Shown here in pieces: positions 1 to 6,618 of a DNA stretch of 11,307 nt. Origin of the DNA: Euryarchaeota archaeon UBA561 (GTDB lineage Archaea > Thermoplasmatota > Poseidoniia > Poseidoniales > Poseidoniaceae); the NCBI GenBank assembly GCA_002502295.1, contig DANX01000095.1:1-11307 (forward strand). The letters run 5' to 3'. The position numbers were made by a program, and so were the translations under genes. The notes under the pieces are model-generated. The model worked only from the letters and a program-made list of their open reading frames with translations. It ran no database searches and had not been told where the DNA came from. Position 1 is the stretch's first letter; the number at the start of each line of letters is the position of its first letter.

Positions 1-537
1 TCTGCCGTCTTGGTAATCCTTTCCGTAATAGGTGGTCATCGTTGGGTAAATGGTCGAATCCCACGTACTGGCGAGGTTGTTGAGGACAGTCGAGGAGAGC
101 GTCCGCCCACTTTGAACAATGAACGCCACCGAGTTGGTGGTTTTGGCAACATAAGCGGCAATGGAACCACCAGAAATGGGCACGGTCAGCGTGTCTCCGA
201 CCGTGTGCGGGGTGCATGCTCGAGCGCTTGACCGGGCCATGGAAGGTTCAATGACCATGTCTTCAACGCCCGGTCGACCTTCATCAATCCAGGCTTGACG
301 CATGAATTGAGTGGCTGAAACAACGGGTTCTTCCTCGTGGATAAACAAATACTCACTTCCGGCACTGGGGTCGAATTCATCGAGGTCACCGATGATGACA
401 CCCCCCGCATTGTAGGCGGGGGAAGAGGCGGGCTCGTCCTGACCGTCTGCCGCAACACTGAGCAGGAGCGGGGCGGTGCTGGAGAAGAGCATCAGCAAGA
501 CGAAAGCAAAGGCGGGAGTGGAGCGTCGTTCCGACAT
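1..537 (-). CDS. Secreted protein of unknown family, 5' part only (possible metallopeptidase)
   Basis: This is the first 179 codons of a gene that continues past the left edge; the frame is open from the ATG at 537 to base 1. The protein begins with a clear signal peptide: a short basic start (MSERRS), a hydrophobic stretch at about residues 10-28 (FAFVLLMLFSS then PLLLSV) and a likely cut after Ala-Ala at 29-30. An acidic, Ser/Pro-rich stretch follows. Residues about 110-179 (TVGDTLTVPI, then FIVQSGRTLS, then a Trp-Asp-x-x-Ile-Tyr-Pro-x-Met motif near 159-167) recall the region before the catalytic domain of some secreted zinc peptidases of the M30/M6 type, but the catalytic part would lie outside the window, so this is a guess. 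It is exported and divergently placed from a surface peptidase at 625. The reading frame and signal peptide are solid; the function is not. Confidence 0.75.
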   Translation of the reverse strand, partial: MSERRSTPAFAFVLLMLFSSTAPLLLSVAADGQDEPASSPAYNAGGVIIGDLDEFDPSAGSEYLFIHEEEPVVSATQFMRQAWIDEGRPGVEDMVIEPSMARSSARACTPHTVGDTLTVPISGGSIAAYVAKTTNSVAFIVQSGRTLSSTVLNNLASTWDSTIYPTMTTYYGKDYQDGR

Positions 538-594
538 GTCAAACACCAAAGAGAATCGTCATACGGATTCCCAATTTACCGAAAAGAAAGGAGG

Positions 595-602
595 TATTTA
601 AG
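595..602 (+). promoter_or_regulatory. Archaeal-type TATA box (TATTTAAG) for the M28 peptidase gene
   Basis: TATTTAAG sits with its centre about 26-27 bases before the ATG at 625, the usual distance from TATA box to transcription start in archaea, which would make the mRNA leaderless. It follows a purine-rich stretch (AAAGGAGG at 587-594) where the TFB recognition element would be. The AGGAGG there is 30 bases from the ATG, too far to be its ribosome binding site. The box and spacing are seen; promoter activity is inferred. Confidence 0.5.
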
Positions 603-624
603 AGTCCGTGGTGAAGGCGTCGTT

Positions 625-1821
625 ATGCATCAACCAAAGGAGGCCAAAAAAGCCGGTCGGGCGGCGGCTGTGCTGGCTTCCAGCATGCTTTTTTTCCTCG
701 TTTTTACTCCGCTTACAACAACCGCTGGTGCAGTGGACTACGAAGACGCCGAGCCTTGTGCTGAAATGGGCCAACTCCAATTTGACGGCGAGTTGGCCAA
801 CGCCTCCGTCCAGTGGCAGGTTGACCTTGGCCCTCGCCTCCCCGGTTCAAACGTCTCAGCGACGTTCAGAGAGGCCATCACCTCCGACCTCGAGGCGCTC
901 GGCTACGAGGTGACCACACGGTCGCATGAGCGCTACAACATGACGTTGACCAACCTGTTCGCACGCTGGACGCCAAACGGTAGCAGCAATGGTCAGCTGG
1001 TGTTGTCCGCCCATTATGATTCCAGAAACATCGCTGACCAAGATGCCAACGAATCCAATCAATCGCTTCCGGTCCCCGGTGCAAACGACGCCGCCAGCGG
1101 CGTCGCCGTTCTTTTGGAACTGGCAAGGCACATTCCTCAGATGGATCTTGACCACGAAGTTGTGTTGTTTTTCAACGACGCTGAAGACCAGGAACAACGG
1201 TATACCCTCGGAGCGGAAGCGTGGGCTGAAAATTTGACAGAGGAGCAAATCAACTCAACCCATGCTTTTGTCTTGCTTGACATGATCGGGGATGCCGACT
1301 TGCAACTTCATGATATTGCGCCCGGAAACGAGACACTCAAGCGTCGAGTGCAAGAACTTGGCACTTCGCTTGGCATGGTGAACGGAACCACGGACTGCAA
1401 TGGCTCACTCGGCAGCGACATCATCCAGTATTCGAGGACCGAGTATGTCCTGGACGACCATGTTCACGCTCACAACCTCGGCATACCGGCCATTGACCTC
1501 ATGGACACGAGTTACGGCGAACCGAAACCCTACACCTTTGGAAGCCTCTGGCACACCATGGAAGACACACCAGACAAAGTCAGCGCCGAATCACTCACGT
1601 ATGTCGGTCGCTTGGTTGAATTGGGCCTTCGCACCAACGCCTTCGTCTCCATACACTCAGGTGATAGCGAGGCACCATTGGTAGTTCAAGACAATGCAAC
1701 CATTGAACCTGAACCCGAGCCCGAACCACAAGAAAGCCGAGTCCTCTTCGTGCTCTCCGCGCTAGGGCTTGCATCCATTCTTGGCCTGCTGGTCGTTGTG
1801 GAAACGAAGGGAAAACAATGA
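625..1821 (+). CDS. Surface-anchored M28-family zinc peptidase / glutaminyl-cyclase-like enzyme
   Basis: 398-residue protein of the M28 fold. Residues 13-36 form a signal peptide ending Ala-Gly-Ala. The metal site is readable: SAHYDS (His130), PGANDAASG (Asp155), FFNDAEDQ (Glu187 as likely catalytic base, Asp188 as ligand), LLDMIGD (Asp219), and the last ligand His310 in SLWHTMEDTPDKV. The DMIGDADLQ and DDHVHAHNLGIPAIDL motifs and the Trp-His-Thr near the end are most like the glutaminyl-peptide cyclotransferase-like branch, so it may be an aminopeptidase or a cyclase; sequence alone does not decide. After the catalytic domain come a Glu-Pro repeat (361-368) and a hydrophobic helix (about 372-392) with a short charged tail, so the enzyme should face outward and be held by its C-terminus. 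The ATG at 625 is chosen because it starts right before the signal peptide and fits the TATA box; the open frame extends upstream to 337 but lacks such features. Confidence 0.88.
   Translation: MHQPKEAKKAGRAAAVLASSMLFFLVFTPLTTTAGAVDYEDAEPCAEMGQLQFDGELANASVQWQVDLGPRLPGSNVSATFREAITSDLEALGYEVTTRSHERYNMTLTNLFARWTPNGSSNGQLVLSAHYDSRNIADQDANESNQSLPVPGANDAASGVAVLLELARHIPQMDLDHEVVLFFNDAEDQEQRYTLGAEAWAENLTEEQINSTHAFVLLDMIGDADLQLHDIAPGNETLKRRVQELGTSLGMVNGTTDCNGSLGSDIIQYSRTEYVLDDHVHAHNLGIPAIDLMDTSYGEPKPYTFGSLWHTMEDTPDKVSAESLTYVGRLVELGLRTNAFVSIHSGDSEAPLVVQDNATIEPEPEPEPQESRVLFVLSALGLASILGLLVVVETKGKQ
1705..1728 (+). repeat. Coding Glu-Pro repeat (linker before membrane anchor)
   Basis: Four tandem Glu-Pro codon pairs (GAA/GAG followed by CCT/CCC/CCA) in the M28 peptidase gene encode EPEPEPEP. 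Such Pro-rich acidic stretches usually act as stiff spacers holding an enzyme off the membrane. Codons vary between copies, so it is selected at the protein level and is not a fresh DNA duplication. Confidence 0.8.
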
Positions 1822-1850
1822 TTCACAAACGCGGTGGAGCATCAAAGAGG

Positions 1851-1858
1851 TATTATCC
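1851..1858 (+). promoter_or_regulatory. Possible TATA box (TATTATCC) for the membrane protein gene
   Basis: TATTATCC follows AAAGAGG, the same purine-rich context as the TATTTAAG box at 595. It would place transcription start near 1880, leaving a short leader that contains GGAGGGGG (1880-1887), a strong ribosome binding site 4 bases before the TTG at 1892. It may let this gene be transcribed separately from the peptidase gene that ends at 1821. Weak evidence from sequence resemblance only. Confidence 0.3.
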
Positions 1859-1891
1859 GCGCACGCATTCGCAGGTATTGGAGGGGGAACA

Positions 1892-2752
1892 TTGGACGAC
1901 GACCGTGAGCAACGCATGGAAGCCCTCCGCGCCCGCGTCCAGGCAAAGAAAGAAGCCGCGCTCAACGGTGGAATTATCGAAGAAGAGTTGGTGGTGTCTT
2001 CTACGGAACTTACCACCGAAACAAATGCGATCGAAGAGGAAGAAGCCGGAGATTGGTACGCTCTTTGGGACAAGGACGCAGACCGGTGGAGGAACCTTGC
2101 TGCAGCCTTTGTTTTCATCGGAAGCATCCTCGGAATGTTGAGCGGCGCCCTGATTCTACAAGGAAACCCTACGGAGTTGCTCAACACGTCATTTTTCGCT
2201 GAGAGTGAAGCAGTGGATATTTCAGGTACAGCCCTTGAAGACGTCGAGGGCAACGGCGTGGAGGACGTCTTGGTTGAACTTCTTGACGCCACCTCTCGAG
2301 CCTTGTTGCAAAACACCACCACCGATGGTTTCGGATACTTTAGCATCGACAATGTGCAACAAGACATCCACATCATCGTTTTCTCGAAAGCCGGCTACAC
2401 AACCGTCGAACGAACGTTTGTACCGGACAACGTCGGTCTTGACCCGGTGACCATGAAACCCGGCAATGGCACACGAGAAGAAAGCGATGACCAATCCATT
2501 TCCGGTTGGACCCTAGACAACGCCGTCGGCCTTTCGACCGCCATTGGTTTGCTCACGTTAATCACGGCCCTGCTCGGCATTCAATCCGCCATTGAGATGC
2601 GAAGAGGGAAGCATTACCGTCGCAGCCAATACCTTGCTGCTGGAGCACTCTTCAGTCGAGGCCTCATCATCGTTGGACCAACGTTGATATTGTTTGGAAT
2701 GATTGTCAATTTGTTCGCCAAAGACGATTTCGAAGACGAACGTGAGGACTGA
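1892..2752 (+). CDS. Three-helix membrane protein with outside carboxypeptidase-regulatory-like domain
   Basis: 286-residue protein if it starts at the TTG at 1892, which has GGAGGGGG just upstream; the ATG at 1916 is the alternative, and the open frame reaches back to 1769 inside the peptidase gene. Residues 1-66 are charged and likely cytoplasmic, with a helical basic/acidic run and a Glu cluster (48-51). Helix 1 is about 69-89. Residues about 109-180 resemble a CarboxypepD-regulatory or SdrD-B-like beta sandwich: VDISGTALED, GNGVEDVLVELLD, TTTDGFGYFSIDNV and AGYTTVERTF are typical of that fold. Helices 2 and 3 lie at about 212-233 and 247-275, and the tail is strongly acidic (DDFEDERED). 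The beta domain should be outside the cell. No enzyme motif is visible; it may bind surface polymers or act as a scaffold. It sits between a surface peptidase and a kinase-like gene whose ATG is 2 bases after its stop. Confidence 0.82.
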   Translation: MDDDREQRMEALRARVQAKKEAALNGGIIEEELVVSSTELTTETNAIEEEEAGDWYALWDKDADRWRNLAAAFVFIGSILGMLSGALILQGNPTELLNTSFFAESEAVDISGTALEDVEGNGVEDVLVELLDATSRALLQNTTTDGFGYFSIDNVQQDIHIIVFSKAGYTTVERTFVPDNVGLDPVTMKPGNGTREESDDQSISGWTLDNAVGLSTAIGLLTLITALLGIQSAIEMRRGKHYRRSQYLAAGALFSRGLIIVGPTLILFGMIVNLFAKDDFEDERED

Positions 2753-2754
2753 AG

Positions 2755-4122
2755 ATGTACTTGATTTCGGTCGAGGGAGGGGACGGCTCCGGCAAAGGTG
2801 AAGCCGCCCGTATCCTCGGTGAACTTCTCAGTGAGTTTCCCTTCCCCAATGTCGTCATGACCCACGAACCTCGACGACACAGCGAACTTGGAAAATTGGC
2901 GTTGCAATCGGTGAAACTCGGAAACAAAACACCGTTGGAGGAAGCCGGCCTTTTTGCCGCCGATCGACTGGACCATTCCCACACCTTCATCCGACCTCAA
3001 CTCGCTGGCGGTTCGGTGGTCATTTCGGACCGGAACATTCACTCCTCGTTGATCTACCAGGGCGTTGTTGGCGACCTTGGACTCGACAAAGTGGCGAAGA
3101 TGAACGCTGCAGCGATGATTCCCGACCTCGTTTTTTGGATTGATTGCGATCCGGAAAAAGCCATGAAACGGATCAAATCAGGAACGCTGCGAATGACCAG
3201 CCAAAAGCAGGAATATTTTGAAACCCAGGAGATTCAGACCACCATACGTCAAGGATTCCACGAACTCTTTGGCATGCAAGGCCAGGTGCCTGCTCCTTTC
3301 AACCAGTGCTATGTGGTCGGCCCGATCATGAACGAAGGCGGCCTTGACGACCTCAAAACCCAGCTGCGCAGAGAACTTCGTCGGTTTTTCAACAAGAAAC
3401 CGCTCCCCCTTAACGTCGACAGAGATGAAGTTGATCGGACGTTGTTGAACGCTCTTGTTCACGATGTGAAAAAACAGCGTCGATTACCGGGAGCACCTCA
3501 GGAACGCACCTCAATCCACATTGGATGGCTCAGTGGAAAATCACCGGCGCAATGGATGCAAGAAGCTGAGGATAATTGGCCGTTGGAATCTGCGCAAGAC
3601 AACGATGTACCCGCCACGCCATTGGCCCATTCGTGTTGGTCCATCTTGGGCACTCTCTCCTTGATGGTTGGTTCGAGTGAAGTTCCTCGCCTGCATGCTG
3701 CGCTGGGCCCTGTTCGCATGGTGACCCAGCGCCACACCCAGCGCCTCATCAAATGGCTCTTGATCGAACATTGGGTTCACAAGCAACAGAACCACACGCC
3801 GTTTAGCGACGCTCAACTTTTCAAATTACGAGATGAACGCCTCGGATTTGCTCGACTCACGCTTGCGATGTGGCCACTTCGCGGCGCCCTTGCTTCTTGG
3901 CGCAGAGCCAATCCAGAAAAAAACTGGAGTGAGGCGCTCAACGACATCTTTGCGGTTGAAGACGGAAAGAGCCGCTCTGGCCCCCTGCAGAAGGCCGTTC
4001 ACGACATCCATCAGCGCCTTCAAATTTTGACGAGCGGCCACGATGGTTGTCCGTTGCCAACCACGGCTGAGGAACTGGGTGTTTGGTGGTCAATGGGACC
4101 GCCCGCTCATTCAGATTCTTGA
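2755..4122 (+). CDS. tmk: Thymidylate-kinase-like P-loop protein with long extra C-terminal region
   Basis: 455 residues; ordinary dTMP kinases have about 195-215. Residues 1-215 match the family: P-loop EGGDGSGKG (7-15), the THEP loop, FAADRLDH for dTMP binding, GGSVVISDR followed by SSLIYQG, and the strand FWIDCDPEKAMKRI before the lid. The enzyme normally turns dTMP into dTDP using ATP. The residue right after the P-loop lysine (Lys14) is Gly15, where the family has Ser/Thr that holds magnesium, so activity may be reduced or altered. Residues about 215-455 match nothing I recognise; they are rich in Trp, Arg and helices (for example LIKWLLIEHWVHKQ and MWPLRGALASWRRA) and show no repeats or metal-binding cysteine pattern. 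A GAGG lies 8 bases before the ATG, overlapping the end of the previous gene, so the two are likely co-transcribed. The 3' end overlaps the convergent DUF2085 gene by 16 bases. Confidence 0.85.
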   Translation: MYLISVEGGDGSGKGEAARILGELLSEFPFPNVVMTHEPRRHSELGKLALQSVKLGNKTPLEEAGLFAADRLDHSHTFIRPQLAGGSVVISDRNIHSSLIYQGVVGDLGLDKVAKMNAAAMIPDLVFWIDCDPEKAMKRIKSGTLRMTSQKQEYFETQEIQTTIRQGFHELFGMQGQVPAPFNQCYVVGPIMNEGGLDDLKTQLRRELRRFFNKKPLPLNVDRDEVDRTLLNALVHDVKKQRRLPGAPQERTSIHIGWLSGKSPAQWMQEAEDNWPLESAQDNDVPATPLAHSCWSILGTLSLMVGSSEVPRLHAALGPVRMVTQRHTQRLIKWLLIEHWVHKQQNHTPFSDAQLFKLRDERLGFARLTLAMWPLRGALASWRRANPEKNWSEALNDIFAVEDGKSRSGPLQKAVHDIHQRLQILTSGHDGCPLPTTAEELGVWWSMGPPAHSDS

Positions 4123-4892
4123 GAAGCATTCTGCGCCAGTGTGAACCGAGCGTCCCCCGGAAGGATGACCTGTCCGGCGCCAAAGAACGCTTCAGCTCGG
4201 GCCGAAAACATGGAGCAGAGGAGGATGCCGAGGCCAAATCCGAAAGGAATACCCGTCATCACACGCTTGAAATTGGTCGATTCATAGTCCGTGAGCAACT
4301 GCAGGAATCCGTCAAAAATCAGGGGTAAACAGAGGACCAGTCCGCAACCAAGCCAAACCAGTGTACGTCGGTTCTTGGCATAGACATCGTGGAGCATGGC
4401 GTCGGGAAGCAACGAGAGGCATGTGTCCCTAACCGTCCATCGATTCCAACCTCGCCGTGAGAAGACAATGCCCCCGAGGAAGAGCCCGCAAAAAATTCCA
4501 ACATCTCGAGTACACACTGGAAGTTGGTTGTTATTTACTTCCCACGAACGTTCGGATTTTTGATGGCAGTTTACGTCACCAAAACCGTAGATTACAGCAG
4601 CGTAGAAGTTCACCTCTGACCAAGCAAAAGCTGGGCAACACTGCCCGTCTTCATCGATCGTGGAGGTGGGTTGGTTTCCATGAGAACCAAACCCATCTTC
4701 GCTGTAGAAATCAATCGCATTCGCACGACCTTGTAGCGGTCCAACCGTCCCGGATTCGAGGGTCAGCGGCGCCACAAAAAAGGACACCAGAAGAAAACCG
4801 CAAACACCCAGCACCCATTTGCCGACCTTTGCCTCCCTTAAGCGGTCGGGCAAACCATTGCGCTCCATATCGGGAAAATCTGCCGGAATCAT
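4107..4892 (-). CDS. DUF2085 family membrane protein
   Basis: 261 residues from the ATG at 4892. The family signature is clear: DVNCHQKSERSW (Cys109-His110-Gln111, Arg115), NQLPVCTRDVGIFCG (Cys127, Arg129, Asp130) and LIFDGFLQLLTDYEST followed by a conserved Arg-x-x-Thr-Gly (Arg210-Thr213-Gly214). Hydrophobic segments lie at about 25-43, 95-107, 130-144, 178-200 and 212-229. DUF2085 proteins are polytopic membrane proteins of unknown function; the conserved Cys, His and Asp may form a metal or redox site. There is an extra Cys-Cys pair at 85-86 in the outer loop. A GTG at 4940 in the same frame would add 16 residues (MWPEGIEALVSEENNQ) but would leave only 8 bases to the divergent gene at 4949, so the ATG at 4892 is preferred. 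The 3' end overlaps the kinase-like gene. Confidence 0.83.
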   Translation of the reverse strand: MIPADFPDMERNGLPDRLREAKVGKWVLGVCGFLLVSFFVAPLTLESGTVGPLQGRANAIDFYSEDGFGSHGNQPTSTIDEDGQCCPAFAWSEVNFYAAVIYGFGDVNCHQKSERSWEVNNNQLPVCTRDVGIFCGLFLGGIVFSRRGWNRWTVRDTCLSLLPDAMLHDVYAKNRRTLVWLGCGLVLCLPLIFDGFLQLLTDYESTNFKRVMTGIPFGFGLGILLCSMFSARAEAFFGAGQVILPGDARFTLAQNASQESE

Positions 4893-4948
4893 TTGATTGT
4901 TTTCTTCCGAAACCAAGGCTTCAATTCCTTCGGGCCACACGTCCCTTC

Positions 4949-5581
4949 ATGGCCGGAGAGGAGCAACCTCGAATCGGGTTGATAACCGGACTCCAAGCAG
5001 GAGGATTCATCGGTCTTTTCCTCGGATTTTCACTCGCCGTTGTGTCCGCTCTCACCGAACCCGAGGCACTTGGTCGCTTGGTCCGTTTGATGTGCCTCAC
5101 GCCGCTCGTCTGTGCGGTGTTGTTGGGCCCCCTGCTTGGATTCCGTCGTGCTCCGAACGTGTCCAATGTTGACCCTATTAACGAGATCAGAGAACGGCTC
5201 GAACCGTTCAATGAAGGGCAGGGGAACTGGAGGGTTCTCAGCCATGTTCGCAGCGACGGTCGGGCGGTAAGAATTGACCTTCACAACTCAACGCAACCAC
5301 TGGTGATCGTCGCCTCCACCCTTGAACTGGCCGAACAGTACCCTGTGCGCTACATCGTCGGCCGAGGCGAGGCTCGAAGTCGAGACCCGGCATTGCGAGG
5401 AAAGGTGCTCGCTTACATTGAGGAACAGGTCATGCTCAACCGGCGACGAAGAACCGCTTCATCCGTAGAAGTCTTGCCGCCTTCGGTGATTGAACACATG
5501 GAAGCAACACATCGCATGCACCGACGCTTGTTCTACCTGCTCCCAATCATCCTGTTCTTTGCCTGGCTGGAGATGCGCTAA
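4949..5581 (+). CDS. Small membrane protein of unknown function
   Basis: 210 residues. Two hydrophobic helices near the start (about 9-35, rich in Gly/Phe, and 45-65), a soluble middle (about 66-190) and a third helix at the very end (about 192-208, LFYLLPIILFFAWLEM). The middle begins with RRAPNVSNVDPINEIRERLEPF and contains a beta-like stretch (WRVLSHVRSDGRAVRIDL, then PLVIVASTLE) and a very basic patch (LNRRRRTASS), which points to a cytoplasmic side. I recognise no family. The open frame extends upstream to 4457, but that part is antisense to the DUF2085 gene and hydrophilic, so the ATG at 4949 is the start. It is divergent from DUF2085 with 56 bases between the starts, and 17 bases from the HEAT-repeat gene downstream, probably one transcript. 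Confidence 0.75.
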   Translation: MAGEEQPRIGLITGLQAGGFIGLFLGFSLAVVSALTEPEALGRLVRLMCLTPLVCAVLLGPLLGFRRAPNVSNVDPINEIRERLEPFNEGQGNWRVLSHVRSDGRAVRIDLHNSTQPLVIVASTLELAEQYPVRYIVGRGEARSRDPALRGKVLAYIEEQVMLNRRRRTASSVEVLPPSVIEHMEATHRMHRRLFYLLPIILFFAWLEMR

Positions 5582-5598
5582 ACGCAACGCAACAGGCT

Positions 5599-6618
5599 AT
5601 GAGGGATGGAGGCGTCCCCCAAACCATGGCGAACGACATTGGGCGAGCCATGGCCCGCCTCAAACACCGGGACATTCGGACGCGCCGTCGCGCCGTACGT
5701 ACTTTGTTTGAGCACGATGACCCTGGGGTGTTGGAAGCGTTCAAACCTCTCTTGGACGATCGAGATTCATGGTTCGTCTCAAAGGCGCTTGACGCCTACA
5801 GGATGTGGGGCGTTATCGCTGGAAGCGAAGCGATTTCAATCCTCCTTCGTCATTCAAACCTGGACGTTCGCCGAGCTGGCGCAAACCTCCTCGTCCCACT
5901 GGGTCCGGCTGGAAAGGAACTGGCCATCGAATCCCTCGATGATGAGGACCGAGTTGTTCAACGAAAAGCCGCAAAAGCACTCCTGCATTTTGATGAACCG
6001 GAGGCTGCAAAACGGTTGTTTCTGCACAGCAACGATGCCGTTCGCATCACTGCAATGAACCACCCATCTCTACCAGAAGAGGCGCTTCGCTCTGGCCTTG
6101 AAGACCCTCATGAGGGCGTGCGTGAAGCCGCCCTTGACAACGTCTTCAAGAGGCAAATCCAGGTCAGCATGGATGCCCTCGTGCCGTTTTTACAATCCGG
6201 GCTTCAAACCGTGAACATCCTCATTTGGGTTGCACAACATGAACCAAATCGCCTTGGTGAACTCACGGCGAGCGTCAAACCGGGCGACATGAAGGCCCTT
6301 GGCGACCACCTCCGAAGGGAAGTTATTGAGAGCGACGACCCGCTCATGCAGCACCTCATCGAAGGAGGACTTCTGCAGCCCGTCGCCCGGTGGGTCATCT
6401 CCCAAGGGGCCTCGGAAGATGCGCTGCGTTGGTCCCTCATCAACGACGAACGATTGCACGTGATTGAGCGAAGTAAACTGCTCGAACGCTTGATTGGACG
6501 GGCTGACGAACCCAGCGTGATTGAACAAACGCAAACCTTGCTCTCGACCACGGATGAAGAACTTCTCAAAGTGGCGTGCGAGAACCTATCAACCGCCGCA
6601 TCCGAACTCAATGCATGA
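5599..6618 (+). CDS. HEAT-repeat protein
   Basis: 339 residues, soluble and all-helical. Repeats of about 30 residues with the HEAT pattern (Asp-x-Arg then Ala-Ala/Leu) are visible from about 15 to 200: HRDIRTRRRAVRTLFEHDD, SNLDVRRAGANLLVPLG, DEDRVVQRKAAKALLHFDE, SNDAVRITAMNHPSLPEE and DPHEGVREAALDNVFKR. The second half is also helical but less regular. HEAT solenoids bind protein or nucleic-acid partners; PBS-lyase-type repeats like these have no fixed role. There is no signal peptide or catalytic motif. The ATG at 5599 gives the longest protein; the ATG at 5626 (MANDIGRAMARL), just before the first repeat and downstream of a GGAGG, is an equal candidate. The last codons overlap the M61 peptidase start by ATGA, so the two should be translated together and may work together. 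Confidence 0.82.
   Translation: MRDGGVPQTMANDIGRAMARLKHRDIRTRRRAVRTLFEHDDPGVLEAFKPLLDDRDSWFVSKALDAYRMWGVIAGSEAISILLRHSNLDVRRAGANLLVPLGPAGKELAIESLDDEDRVVQRKAAKALLHFDEPEAAKRLFLHSNDAVRITAMNHPSLPEEALRSGLEDPHEGVREAALDNVFKRQIQVSMDALVPFLQSGLQTVNILIWVAQHEPNRLGELTASVKPGDMKALGDHLRREVIESDDPLMQHLIEGGLLQPVARWVISQGASEDALRWSLINDERLHVIERSKLLERLIGRADEPSVIEQTQTLLSTTDEELLKVACENLSTAASELNA

Noticed and set aside
608..913. GTG-started frame preceded at 12 bases by AGGAGG
   Set aside because: The product is low-complexity Ser/Pro/Arg sequence overlapping the M28 gene in another frame; the AGGAGG is better read as the purine tract before the TATA box.
1702..1792. Possible archaeosortase (CTERM-type) sorting signal at the end of the M28 protein
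   Set aside because: There is no PGF-like tripeptide and no basic cluster after the helix; the tail is ETKGKQ, so a plain transmembrane anchor is simpler.
1818..2141. ATG overlapping the M28 stop codon (ATGA) that opens a 107-codon frame
   Set aside because: The frame encodes a basic, Ser/Arg/Pro-rich sequence with no structure, while the overlapping frame from 1892 encodes membrane helices and a recognisable beta domain to 2752.
1762..2376. 204-codon open frame on the minus strand
   Set aside because: Ser-rich shadow of the membrane protein gene with no start signal or motif.
4457..4948. Long upstream extension of the membrane protein frame that starts at 4949
   Set aside because: It is antisense to the DUF2085 gene, whose family motifs lie on the other strand, and reads as Arg/His/Pro-rich non-protein-like sequence.
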